Part shown: positions 17,110-25,309 of the stretch, in pieces
How positions within the stretch are numbered: position 1 is the first letter of the stretch
Layout of the letters: every line of letters begins with the position of its first letter
Source of the DNA: Pseudobutyrivibrio sp.
GTDB taxonomy: Bacteria; Bacillota; Clostridia; Lachnospirales; Lachnospiraceae
Length of the DNA stretch: 64,000 nucleotides
Reading direction: 5' to 3'
Assembly (NCBI RefSeq): GCF_017471675.1
Contig: NZ_JAFUSK010000051.1
Location: 1 to 64,000, forward strand
The notes under the pieces: generated by a model
The model's database searches: none
Told to the model about the DNA's origin: nothing
The model's input: only the letters and a program-made list of their open reading frames with translations
Translations under genes and position numbers: made by a program

Positions 17110-17612
17110 TTACTCCTCCATTTTCTTTTGTACAGTGGCATATCATACTCATCTTTCCCATTTTCTACAAATCCAAGAGTTTTCCAGAATCGTACCGAAT
17201 CTTCTTTCGTACTGTTGATTTCATAGTAAACCGCACCATCCTGCTTTGTATATTGCTCTAAAGCTTTAAAACATTCATGGCCCCAGCCCTTATTTCTGAA
17301 TTCCGGAAACACCCAAAAATCCAAGATAAAACACTTACCATCTTCACTTGAGTATGTGTTATATTGTGCAGCTCCTATCTTCTTTTCTTCGCTCACAAAA
17401 TAAATCATATGATGCTTATCAACAGCTCTCTCCATATGTGCCTTAATAATTCCACGATACTCTTCCCCTGAAAAATATTCTATATCCTCCTCGTCACTTA
17501 TGATGTTTTCATCAACAAGATATTTAAGATGTATCTTCCAAAAATCATCAATCTGGCTAACTGGTATTTCATCAATACGTATTTCATCACTCATTTGCAT
17601 GTCTTCTCCCAA
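17097..17612 (-). CDS. GNAT family N-acetyltransferase
   Basis: This 171-residue GNAT protein has the acetyl-CoA loop region FILDFWVFPEFRNKGWGHECFKAL and the final EDSVRFWKTLGFVENG. Its start is probably a TTG, six bases after AAAGGAG. An ATG four codons later has the weaker GGGAG before it. Its stop overlaps the start of the SPL-like radical SAM gene by 13 bases, which suggests a shared unit. The substrate is unknown. Confidence 0.88.
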   Translation of the reverse strand: MGEDMQMSDEIRIDEIPVSQIDDFWKIHLKYLVDENIISDEEDIEYFSGEEYRGIIKAHMERAVDKHHMIYFVSEEKKIGAAQYNTYSSEDGKCFILDFWVFPEFRNKGWGHECFKALEQYTKQDGAVYYEINSTKEDSVRFWKTLGFVENGKDEYDMPLYKRKWRSKCIS

Positions 17613-17708
17613 TATTTCTCCTTTAATTCCGTTTCAAAGTCATCCCTCTGAGCATTTTTTACTTTTGGGATGCATTTTAACAAAATCAAACTAATCCTAG
17701 ATACATTT

Positions 17709-18521
17709 TCAATGTTCTCGGCTTTTCACAAACTCATATACCTTTTCTGACCATTCCCATATGTCCGTACAATCATTGTCTAAATAAAATGTCCTACTCT
17801 CCAAATCATATGGAATGATTGCTTTAAACACAGCTCTTTCAGCCGATGGTATAATAATAGTATCAACCCAATCAGACAATTTTACTTCTTCCTTAATCTT
17901 TAGTGGTAATACGCCCTCAAATGTTGCATTTGGATGTTTTACAATTTCATCATACCGAAAGAAAAATCTTACTCCTGGTGTAAAGTATGTGCTTAAATCT
18001 TCCTCTGTGGGAAAACGCTTCAGTTTCCTCTCTATAACCAATCGGTCCCCGGCCTGACAGTTTCCCCATGCAAACATTACATAATCAAAATAATCTTCTG
18101 GGTCATTTGCTGCATTTCTGCTTTCTGCTTTTAATACCGATGCCGGAACACCTCTCCATTTGGTAGGTGCTTGTAAAGCTCCACATTTAAAAATCTTTAC
18201 AGCATTTTCAATAGGTGCCGTGTGGCAAACGAAATCAGTCATACATCCTTTATACCTTGGGCAGGCTACACATTCTGTAATCTTTTTGGGAACTGCTACG
18301 CGCTCGCCCGCCTCATAAATTGACCTATAATTATCAATAGCTCTGACTATGGAATCAGTTGCTTCTATAGTGCACTCCCTACCATTCCTTTGCTCATAAC
18401 TTTCAAAATCCAATATGGTTTGAATTTCCCATTCTGTAATATAAGGGTAGTTAGTGAGCTTTTTGTAAAAAACACCATCCCAGCACTCAGTACAATCAAA
18501 TTCTCCTATTTTAATCAACAT
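17709..18521 (-). CDS. Cys-rich protein of unknown function
   Basis: I do not recognise this 270-residue protein. It has no signal peptide or membrane segment. Residues 94-109 hold a possible metal-binding cluster, CVACPRYKGCMTDFVC. Immediately after come CHTAPIENAVKIFKCGALQAP, then SRNAANDPEDYFDYVMFAWGNC and GVRFFFRYDEI. The order His-Thr, a helix, I-F-x-x-G-x-L and later strands loosely recalls ADP-ribosyltransferase-fold proteins such as DarT. This is only a resemblance. A DarT-type toxin would need a macrodomain partner, and none is next to it. The neighbours are a GNAT gene and a methyltransferase gene. Confidence 0.6.
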   Translation of the reverse strand: MLIKIGEFDCTECWDGVFYKKLTNYPYITEWEIQTILDFESYEQRNGRECTIEATDSIVRAIDNYRSIYEAGERVAVPKKITECVACPRYKGCMTDFVCHTAPIENAVKIFKCGALQAPTKWRGVPASVLKAESRNAANDPEDYFDYVMFAWGNCQAGDRLVIERKLKRFPTEEDLSTYFTPGVRFFFRYDEIVKHPNATFEGVLPLKIKEEVKLSDWVDTIIIPSAERAVFKAIIPYDLESRTFYLDNDCTDIWEWSEKVYEFVKSREH

Positions 18522-18555
18522 TTAAAACCTCAATTTTTCTATTGGCTTGTCCGTT

Positions 18556-19362
18556 CTAACCAATAATGTCCTTGTGTTTTTCAACCTCATTTTTATATCC
18601 ATAAGAAATGACGTGACATCGTGCAGCCAGGTAACTATTCGAATCAGCATATTTTTCGTCTACTCCATGGTCACTTATGAATCTTCTTTGCTCTGATTCA
18701 AAATCAGCATGTCCTGCACTAACGAAATCAACATAATCATTGATTCTAACTCCGATATTCTTTAATCCCATCTTTTTCATGAATACTGGTACTCTCACTC
18801 CAACTTGATAATCTCTGCCGCCAGATTGTTCTTCCGATAGCCACCTTTGCTTTAGGAAATCATCGATTTCAAACGGATCATAGTTGCTATTGTCTACAAA
18901 AATACCAGCATTTTCCATGCGTCTACTTGGCTCAATACATATAACTAATCCATTCTCTTTTACTGCACCAATCATCTTCTTCAATATATCTTCCGGCTTT
19001 GTAAGATGTCGAAGCAACGCCTGACATATAGCTATATCATATTCTGATGTAGGCTCATACTCATTTAAATCTGCAACTTCAAAGCAGACATCCTTTTGTC
19101 CTGCAAAAATTTCTTGTGCCTCAGCTATAAGTGCCTCAGAAATATCAATCCCCTTATAGGTACTTCCCTGCGGAACTAACGGCATCAGCATCTGAGCCAA
19201 ATATCCATATCCACAGCCAAAATCAATTATTCTAACCGGCTTATCTATCTTCCATACATATTTTACAAGGAACTCAAAATAATCATTGTTCCACAAATGC
19301 TGTCTTGTGCTGTGTAAGTATTCCTTTTTTAATCCCCAATCTTTATTACTGCTATCAGGCAC
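18556..19362 (-). CDS. Class I SAM-dependent methyltransferase
   Basis: The 268-residue protein has the Rossmann-fold SAM-binding motif I IIDFGCGYGYLAQML (about residues 45-60). It is followed by the acidic GIDISEALIAEA, then VADLNEY and YDIAICQALLRHLTKPEDIL. It resembles small-molecule methyltransferases of the UbiE type. The start codon is GTG at 19362, preceded by AAGGAG at a rather long distance. It lies 34 bases from the Cys-rich unknown gene and may be its operon partner. Confidence 0.88.
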   Translation of the reverse strand: MPDSSNKDWGLKKEYLHSTRQHLWNNDYFEFLVKYVWKIDKPVRIIDFGCGYGYLAQMLMPLVPQGSTYKGIDISEALIAEAQEIFAGQKDVCFEVADLNEYEPTSEYDIAICQALLRHLTKPEDILKKMIGAVKENGLVICIEPSRRMENAGIFVDNSNYDPFEIDDFLKQRWLSEEQSGGRDYQVGVRVPVFMKKMGLKNIGVRINDYVDFVSAGHADFESEQRRFISDHGVDEKYADSNSYLAARCHVISYGYKNEVEKHKDIIG

Positions 19363-19392
19363 TTTCTCACAATCTCCTTTTTTAGAATCTGG

Positions 19393-19863
19393 CTATCGTT
19401 GAATTCTATAATATATAAAGCTATCATCTTCCTTTACATATTTGAATCCAACTTTTTCAATAACATGCTGACTTCTGGTGTTCTTTTTCACTGTATCTGC
19501 ATTCACAGCAATCATTCCCAGCTCATCAAAAGCATACTTGATTGCAAGCTGCTCCGCCTTTGTACCATAGCCTTTTCCCTTAAAATTATCATTTTGCATA
19601 TGGATACTGAGAGTACATTCATTATTGTCATAATCTATTTGCTTTAGCTGTAATTCGCCGATTGGCTTATCAGACAGCATTATCACAAACATTATTCTTG
19701 ATGAATCCTGTTTTGAATCAAAGTATCTATTTACCGCATCTTCAGCGTATTCATATGGCTTGAATAGGCTCATATCCATATAGATAGCTTCATCATTTTC
19801 CCACTCTTTATAAAGCTTATGGCACAGTTCTCTTGTCATTCGTTGCAGTTTTAGTTCTTCCAT
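19393..19863 (-). CDS. GNAT family N-acetyltransferase
   Basis: This 156-residue acetyltransferase of the RimJ/RimL-like group has the segments DKPIGELQLKQID, LSIHMQNDNFKGKGYGTKAEQLA (the acetyl-CoA-binding Q/R-G-x-G-x-G/A-like loop) and SQHVIEKVGFKYVKEDD. AAGGACAAC precedes the ATG. It is one of four GNAT genes between 17.1 and 23.0 kb on this strand, separated by unrelated small-enzyme genes. The substrate is unknown. Confidence 0.88.
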   Translation of the reverse strand: MEELKLQRMTRELCHKLYKEWENDEAIYMDMSLFKPYEYAEDAVNRYFDSKQDSSRIMFVIMLSDKPIGELQLKQIDYDNNECTLSIHMQNDNFKGKGYGTKAEQLAIKYAFDELGMIAVNADTVKKNTRSQHVIEKVGFKYVKEDDSFIYYRIQR

Positions 19864-19941
19864 GTTGTCCTTAATCCACCCTTTCGTATGTCATCCAATT
19901 TCAGGTATTCGACAGTCTTCCGCGCACTTTCGGAAAGAAAA

Positions 19942-20898
19942 TCATTGTTCATATCTGAATTCAACCTCATCAAGTTTACCAGTAATATGATTTCTATTTT
20001 CTGTAGGAACAAATCCCTGTCGCAAATACAGGCGCTCCGCTCCCTTGTTATTCTCTAAAATCCATAGAGATGGGATTAGTCCCAACTTCTGAATCTTAGC
20101 AATAACATAACCAAGCAATTGTGTTCCATATCCTTTGTTCTGGTGCTCTGGTAAAACATATAAGTCTTCTATAAGTCCCTCATTTATCGACACAACCGCA
20201 ACTGGCTCTTTATCATAAAGCAGATAAAACTTGCTACCATTCTTCATTTTTGCCCTGATATATTCCTTTTGATGTTCAACCGTATGCTTCTGTATGAAGT
20301 CCTCATTGCAAAAAGAACGATGTGATTCCTGCCAAGAAACAGAATGGATTCTGGCTGCATCAGATATGTTTTCTTCTGTCACTGGGATAACTATGTTCTT
20401 TTGTGCCTCTACCACTGTAAAGTCATCCATGTCATACATCTTTCCAGTCTCTTTAAATCCATTCTTATGCCAGAAATGTTCTGCCTGAGGATTCCCTTTT
20501 ACCCATCCTAACTGAATATCTGAGTATCCTTGGCTGCAAATAAACTGGCTCATTTCACTAATGATTGCACTTCCAACGCCCTTTCCTTGTACAGAAACAT
20601 CAGTCATAAAAAATCCGATATAAGCAATGTCTTCATCTGGATATCCCAATATCAAATCCATTACTGCAATCAAATTATCATTATCAAAATATCCTAAATA
20701 GAATTTATCTTCCCTTCTCTTTCCCGGTGGTAGTGCCGTCATATCAGCCTTTATACTTTCAGGAGTCACAAATGGTGGACAGAAATCGTAGTACAGTGTA
20801 TTCTTGCTACATAAGCTATAAATACTCGAAACATCGCTCTTTCCAAGCAGTTTTACTGCATATTTTTGGGAAAGATTGTCAACTTTTAACTTCATCAT
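19942..20898 (-). CDS. Tandem GNAT acetyltransferase (two fused domains)
   Basis: This 318-residue fusion has two GNAT domains. The first (about 15-155) has AYIGFFMTDVSVQGKGVGSAI and ends EHFWHKNGFKETGKMYDMDD. The second (about 165-315) has the family loop EDLYVLPEHQNKGYGTQLLG and ends RLYLRQGFVPTENR. Both acetyl-CoA loops (QGKGVGS, QNKGYGT) look intact, so both halves could be active, unlike many tandem GNATs with one decayed half. The ribosome site is weak. The first ATG of two adjacent ones is given as start. Confidence 0.88.
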   Translation of the reverse strand: MMKLKVDNLSQKYAVKLLGKSDVSSIYSLCSKNTLYYDFCPPFVTPESIKADMTALPPGKRREDKFYLGYFDNDNLIAVMDLILGYPDEDIAYIGFFMTDVSVQGKGVGSAIISEMSQFICSQGYSDIQLGWVKGNPQAEHFWHKNGFKETGKMYDMDDFTVVEAQKNIVIPVTEENISDAARIHSVSWQESHRSFCNEDFIQKHTVEHQKEYIRAKMKNGSKFYLLYDKEPVAVVSINEGLIEDLYVLPEHQNKGYGTQLLGYVIAKIQKLGLIPSLWILENNKGAERLYLRQGFVPTENRNHITGKLDEVEFRYEQ

Positions 20899-20953
20899 CT
20901 TTATAGTATCCTTTACTTTTCATTTTCCTTGCACCAGCACAGTATTCGAATGA

Positions 20954-21718
20954 CTATAATGCAATAGAAAAATCTTCGTATGAATGTACCCCACTTCCAT
21001 GATGCAATCCTCCATTTTGTTCAAGTTGCCATAATGCCTCTTCAATATCACCAATAATTGAGGTAGGTATATTAATTGCATGGTGTCCTGGAAATATTCT
21101 ATCTACACTTAGTTTCCTAATTTTTCTTATAGAATCATAAAACAATAAAGGATCTGTAGAAAGATAATTAACATACAAACATCCTTTGTAAATCAAGTCA
21201 CCCGAATACAAATACTTTCTGTCAGGTTCGTAAAAGCAGCAATGTCCAGGAGAATGGCCTGGTGTATGAATCACTTTAACTAAACGTTCGCCCAAATCAA
21301 AGTAATCGCCATCATGAAGTATAATCTGAGGCTCACCTTGAAAAACGTAGTACTTTTCAATATCAAAATCTCTAGGAGCATCAAAGCTCTCACGAGTCAA
21401 ATTTGCCTTCACAACGCTTAGTGGCAAAGGGAACTTCCCGTTAAGCCATGGCTCTTCCAATTCATGAACAGCAATATTATCAAATAACGAATGTCCGCCT
21501 ATATGGTCCCAATGAACATGTGTAGTTACCACCATCACTGGAAACTCAGTAATGGAATCAACAACTGCTTTAATATTAGCAATTCCAAGGCCAGTATCTA
21601 TCAAAATCGCCTTTTGAGAGCCAAGCAGAAGATAACACCTTGTTTCTTCCCAATGTTTATTTTCACATATTACGTATGTTTGATTATCTATTTTTTCAAC
21701 TGAAAACCAATCATTCAT
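20954..21718 (-). CDS. MBL-fold metallo-hydrolase
   Basis: This 254-residue metallo-beta-lactamase-fold hydrolase is probably cytosolic. The zinc-binding motif is TTHVHWDHIGGH (His67, His69, Asp71, His72). The next ligands are His in HTPGHSPGHCCFYE, Asp in YLYSGDLIY and His in IFPGHHAI. The pattern resembles the glyoxalase II/flavodiiron-like MBL group, so thioester or lactone hydrolysis is possible. No substrate can be named. AAGGTAGGG precedes the ATG. Confidence 0.9.
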   Translation of the reverse strand: MNDWFSVEKIDNQTYVICENKHWEETRCYLLLGSQKAILIDTGLGIANIKAVVDSITEFPVMVVTTHVHWDHIGGHSLFDNIAVHELEEPWLNGKFPLPLSVVKANLTRESFDAPRDFDIEKYYVFQGEPQIILHDGDYFDLGERLVKVIHTPGHSPGHCCFYEPDRKYLYSGDLIYKGCLYVNYLSTDPLLFYDSIRKIRKLSVDRIFPGHHAINIPTSIIGDIEEALWQLEQNGGLHHGSGVHSYEDFSIAL

Positions 21719-21836
21719 AACCCTACCTTATATCCAATCCTAACCTGATTATAGCTTCAATAATTCCTTTGCTCTCTTAAGAACATGAACTTCCCTATTT
21801 GCAACAAGCCTTCCCAGGCTCGTACATCTGCACCTT

Positions 21837-22454
21837 TCATATTCCCCAAGGTCTTGGTGTCATCAACGTAGTTTTTTCTATCCCAGGAAGTACATCATAA
21901 ATTGAGCAGCCCATCAGCTCTTCAAAATACTCTTTTATACTAAATGCTACTTCCCACCCTTTGATATAGCCTTCCATAATGCCATATCTTCTTGTGACAT
22001 CAACAAATCGCTTTTCTAAAATAACAAAGCCATAATCTGTTGCAAGAGAATCGCATAATTGAATTAACTTATCATAATCATCTGGCTCTCCGTAATTCAT
22101 GATGTAATCCTTTATGACCTTCTCATGTTCAGTTTCAGGCTCATAACTGAACTCATCCTGCATTCGAAGATAAGAATGGGTCATGCAGATTCTGGCCACC
22201 TCATCCCAGCCTTTTTCCATACAATATTTATATCCATCATAAACATGGGTCGGAATATCGGTTATTCCAGCTCTTCTGCCTATATCATGCAAAAGCCCAC
22301 AAATATAGGCTTTTTCAGAATCTAGCCCCGGCACTTTTTCTGCAATATATTTGGCTGCAGCTCCTGTATTCATAGAATGCTTAACCCAAGGACCTGGATT
22401 AAGTCTGCCTGCTATTTCTAACTCTTCAATTGCCTCATCAGCTGTTGGTAACAT
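21837..22454 (-). CDS. HD domain phosphohydrolase
   Basis: This 205-residue HD-superfamily protein has the first His at WVKHSMNTG (His26), the HD doublet at LLHDIGRRAG (His56-Asp57) and later metal ligands in MTHSYLR and QLCDSLATDYG. HD proteins of this size hydrolyse nucleotides or phosphate esters. AGGAGA precedes the ATG. Another short coding-like frame runs across its end (21749-21847). Confidence 0.88.
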   Translation of the reverse strand: MLPTADEAIEELEIAGRLNPGPWVKHSMNTGAAAKYIAEKVPGLDSEKAYICGLLHDIGRRAGITDIPTHVYDGYKYCMEKGWDEVARICMTHSYLRMQDEFSYEPETEHEKVIKDYIMNYGEPDDYDKLIQLCDSLATDYGFVILEKRFVDVTRRYGIMEGYIKGWEVAFSIKEYFEELMGCSIYDVLPGIEKTTLMTPRPWGI

Positions 22455-22508
22455 CTAATCTCCTCCATTGCACTTGCGCTTTAATAATCCCACTATCCCT
22501 GATATCCA

Positions 22509-22991
22509 TTACAACTCCATCTCATAGCAAAGCATTGGCTGCTCATATATCTCGCACTCGCCAACCTTGTTAAATGGAAAGGCAGAATAACATTTAAGTG
22601 CTTTTAAATTATGTCTGTTTACCAAGAAATGCAGGCTTTTATAGCTTCTATCTCTTAGCTCTTCCAAGCCTGTTTCTATCATTTCTTTTGCTAAGCCTTT
22701 ACTTTGACAATCAGGGCTGACTGCAAGACGTGAAAGTTCTCCGCCAGGTTGTAATTCAGATGTCCAACACTCCAAATTGTTAACCTCTTTATCGTCATCA
22801 ACAGATATTGCGGCTATTATCTTGCCCTCTTCTCTCATTATAAGTAACGCATCTCTAGATAAATCAAAATCTATTGTTTCCATTGAAGGATAGTCTTCAT
22901 TCCATGGGCAATATTTTCTACCCAGCTGGGATTTATATAGTTTAAGAATTTCGTCTTTGTCTTTTGCTGTAGCTTTCTCGATTACCCGCAT
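22509..22991 (-). CDS. GNAT family N-acetyltransferase
   Basis: This GNAT protein of about 160 residues opens MRVIEKATAKDKDEILKLYKSQ. The acetyl-CoA-binding part is LSRLAVSPDCQSKGLAKEMIETGL, and the C-terminal part is FLVNRHNLKALKCYSAFPF. An in-frame ATG lies four codons upstream, but its codons contain the GGAGG that serves the inner ATG, so the inner start is used. It is the last of the GNAT cluster. A decayed DUF523 gene lies immediately upstream. Confidence 0.88.
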   Translation of the reverse strand: MRVIEKATAKDKDEILKLYKSQLGRKYCPWNEDYPSMETIDFDLSRDALLIMREEGKIIAAISVDDDKEVNNLECWTSELQPGGELSRLAVSPDCQSKGLAKEMIETGLEELRDRSYKSLHFLVNRHNLKALKCYSAFPFNKVGECEIYEQPMLCYEMEL

Positions 22992-23012
22992 GTTGTCCTC
23001 CATTTCTTATTA

Positions 23013-23185
23013 CTACAAGTCTGCATCCACAGAACTACCATCCTTATGCCTTACAACTCCATCAATTATTTCCGCTGATTCCCTTGGAATAGGTAGACCA
23101 CCTTAAAACTTCAGGGCAAACAGAAATGACCTCATGACCTTTTAAATATTCAAGAGTCTTTCCATCCTGTACTCGTCCACCTAGC
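23013..23185 (-). pseudogene. Decayed fragment of a DUF523 family gene
   Basis: Read on the minus strand, this stretch encodes LEYLKGHEVISVCPEVL. After skipping one extra A in a TTTTAAGG run it encodes GGLPIPRESAEIIDGVV and HKDGSSVDADL, then a stop. This is the signature central part of DUF523 (YbbK-like) proteins, which read CPEVLGGLPxPR. The N-terminal CxxG half and the C-terminal SPSCG half are both absent, and a frameshift interrupts the remainder. It is an internal remnant left by deletion at both ends, between the S66 peptidase and GNAT genes. Confidence 0.75.
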
Positions 23186-24020
23186 TCCTCAATTCCATAT
23201 TATGTCCAATAACAATTGCCTTCGAATCCGTGCCATGTCCTATTTCAGATGTTTTAGCCACAGGCAATGTATTAGGAATATGTCCTTTTAGCAAATCAAA
23301 TACACTTTGTTTTGCGCCTGACTTTTCATACGCTGTAAATGTTCCAAGTATTATTCCCTCTACTTGTTTAAACACTCCCATCTGTTCAAGTTGCGTAAAC
23401 AGCGCCGCTATTTGGCTAATCTTACCGCCATACGCTTCCAATAAAAGAATTCTGCCTTTCATATCAGGCCAGTACTCTGTTCCCGCCAGTTTTAGCAAGC
23501 ATCTTATATTTCCACCTACAACAATGCCTTCCATTCGTTCACCCTGAAGAAATGTATATTTAATATCAAACAATTCATTATTCTTTTGGGATACAAACTC
23601 CGCATATCGTTTTCTCTGAAGTTCGCCATTAGCATAAACCAAGTTCTTAATCTGATACAAAACAGAAGATTTTCCCGTTTTTGTAAAAATAGCATTTATT
23701 ATAGTTGTAAGGTCACTGTAGCCCCAAAACATTTTATTGGTAGCCGCAATAACATCCCAATCCAAGTATTTCAAAACGCCATTTGCCAAATCTCCACCGG
23801 ATATATCATATATGGCATCAATAGAATCATCTTGATAAAAGCCCATCAAATCCTCAGCGCGTTCCTCATCCGTTCCGCTAAATGAATCTTCCTTAACGTA
23901 GATATGTTTTGCAAACACAACCTCTATTCCTTGTTCATAAAGAATTGTTTCTAATTCCTCATTCTGCTTTTCCCATTCTTTCAATTGCCCGTCCGAGCAT
24001 GCTGTTATTCCTACTTTCAT
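23181..24020 (-). CDS. S66 family peptidase (LD-carboxypeptidase/MccF-like)
   Basis: This 279-residue cytosolic serine peptidase of family S66 has the catalytic triad in context: Ser102 in FWGYSDLTTI, Glu195 in LLLEAYGGK and His262 in SEIGHGTDSKA. Family members cleave the L,D bond of recycled murein tetrapeptides (LdcA) or inactivate microcin C-like aminoacyl nucleotides (MccF). The WGYSD and IGHG forms fit the MccF-like side slightly better. A good GGGAAGG site precedes the ATG. The relation to a defence function is open. Confidence 0.85.
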   Translation of the reverse strand: MKVGITACSDGQLKEWEKQNEELETILYEQGIEVVFAKHIYVKEDSFSGTDEERAEDLMGFYQDDSIDAIYDISGGDLANGVLKYLDWDVIAATNKMFWGYSDLTTIINAIFTKTGKSSVLYQIKNLVYANGELQRKRYAEFVSQKNNELFDIKYTFLQGERMEGIVVGGNIRCLLKLAGTEYWPDMKGRILLLEAYGGKISQIAALFTQLEQMGVFKQVEGIILGTFTAYEKSGAKQSVFDLLKGHIPNTLPVAKTSEIGHGTDSKAIVIGHNMELRS

Positions 24021-24190
24021 TAGTACCTTCCCGTCATTCTCCGTAGCTTCTTATGTTTCAAAATTGTAAAAGGATATTTTGCAATTTCAACTTCTTCTCA
24101 TAATACTATATATGTTGCATATACGCATTTTATCTAATATCAAAAAATCTTACAATATATAGGTACATAAATATAATCCTCAAAAGCCTA

Positions 24191-25000
24191 TTATAAAAGA
24201 AACTCTCTTATTTTCTCCTCAACAAGCTTCACATCTATAGGCTCATCTGAGGATTCCATCGTTGTAATCAAATCTCTTCCTTGCCAATAACCATTTTTTT
24301 CATAGGCTTGTATCTTTTTAAAATTCTTTACAGCATACTCTATATCAGATGTCATTCCCAAATGCTCCCAGTAAATAGTCTTTCTAGTGCGCAGGTTAAG
24401 GACAACAAAATCAGGATAAACTGTGCTATATCCAAGTTCCAACATAGGCTCGTATTGGTAAGGGACCTTGTACTTGGCCAATGCATCTGCGATAATCTTT
24501 TCAGATTTAGAACGTACCATCTCCCCGCGATTTGTCTGATATAGACCTTTTTCTGGAAAAGTATTTTGGTTACCGGGATGTTGCTCTAACCATCTTTGTA
24601 TAAAAACCGATGTTGGTTCTACTAACGGAACTAACATATTCTTTCTGGAATCAGGCAATTTATCATACAGTGCCTCAATAGAATTTATGTCATAGCCTAA
24701 AATAAACTTGTTTAATCTATTCCGTAAATCAAATAGCTTCTTATCTACTGAAACAGCATATTCCTTTTGAATCAATTTCTTTATAAGCTTATATTTCTCT
24801 TTTCCGGCATACTTGCGTTTACCTGACTCTTTATCTACAAAATAGTATTGATGACAGCCTCTAACAGTTGAAGCTTTCACTCCATAATCCGGTAGGTTCT
24901 TTAATTTAGTCAAATTCTTTGTATTTACCTTTATTAATTCATCCAGTTCTCTTAACTGTTCTTCTAGTTCTTCCTTATAATTTCTCAAATTTTCCTCCAT
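24191..25000 (-). CDS. Orphan protein with coiled coil and PD-(D/E)XK-like nuclease domain
   Basis: This 269-residue cytosolic protein has three parts. Residues 3-35 are a charged coiled coil. Residues 45-85 look like a small hairpin-plus-helix DNA-binding module (YYFVDKESGKRKYAGKEKYKL). Residues 155-269 resemble the restriction-endonuclease fold: Glu167 in MVRSKSEKIIAD, YEPMLELG, Asp197 in VYPDFVVLNLR and Glu212-His213 in IYWEHLG, with no Lys two residues after the Glu. I know similar proteins as frequent hypothetical genes in Lachnospiraceae, without a function. The start may instead be TTG at 24988, because GGAGG (24994-24998) is well placed for it. The gene follows a leader with a ten-copy inverted-repeat array, so it probably acts on that array or is controlled by it. 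Confidence 0.75.
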   Translation of the reverse strand: MEENLRNYKEELEEQLRELDELIKVNTKNLTKLKNLPDYGVKASTVRGCHQYYFVDKESGKRKYAGKEKYKLIKKLIQKEYAVSVDKKLFDLRNRLNKFILGYDINSIEALYDKLPDSRKNMLVPLVEPTSVFIQRWLEQHPGNQNTFPEKGLYQTNRGEMVRSKSEKIIADALAKYKVPYQYEPMLELGYSTVYPDFVVLNLRTRKTIYWEHLGMTSDIEYAVKNFKKIQAYEKNGYWQGRDLITTMESSDEPIDVKLVEEKIREFLL

Positions 25001-25011
25001 TTCTTTCTTAC

Positions 25012-25309
25012 ATGCATCCCATCTACGGGAACTATGTTTTTGGGATGCATTGAAATTTATTTAATTTTCAAATATGCATCCCGCTACCACCTTTTACCCA
25101 TTTGGGATGCATGTTTTTCAGAAATCCAACGGGATTTCGTTCCCAATAAAAAATGTAGTAGCTCTTTATGCATCCTTATAAGTGCTTTTAAACAACAGGA
25201 TGCATACATAACATTAGCCGTGCATCCTATAACAAAAATCTCACTAATGGGATGCATACTCCATATTTTGAATGCATCCCAATTCACAAATTCCTATTGT
25301 AGGATGCAT
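25012..25309. repeat. Array of five inverted-repeat pairs (ATGCATCCY / RGGATGCAT) with 20-21 nt variable segments
   Basis: Ten copies of a 9-bp motif alternate strictly in orientation. They start at 25012, 25042, 25074, 25104, 25168, 25197, 25220, 25249, 25272 and 25301. Paired 1-2, 3-4 and so on, they enclose 21, 21, 20, 20 and 20 nt with no shared sequence. The gaps between pairs are 23, 55, 14 and 14 nt. Pairs 1 and 2 are perfect with a C-G inner pair. Pair 3 is perfect with a T-A inner pair, a compensatory double change. Pairs 4 and 5 keep at least the 7-8 bp core. The 55-nt gap contains another hairpin, GAAATCC/GGATTTC. The array is inside the predicted leader of the 24191-25000 gene. 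Confidence 0.9.

Noticed and set aside
17709-18521. DarT toxin of a DarTG toxin-antitoxin pair
   Set aside because: No macrodomain antitoxin is adjacent and the ART-like resemblance is faint.
23181-24020. Microcin immunity peptidase MccF as a firm name
   Set aside because: No microcin genes are near, so only the S66 family can be stated.
25012-25309. A CRISPR array
   Set aside because: The repeats are 9 bp and alternate in orientation, and no cas gene is near. CRISPR repeats are longer and all point the same way.
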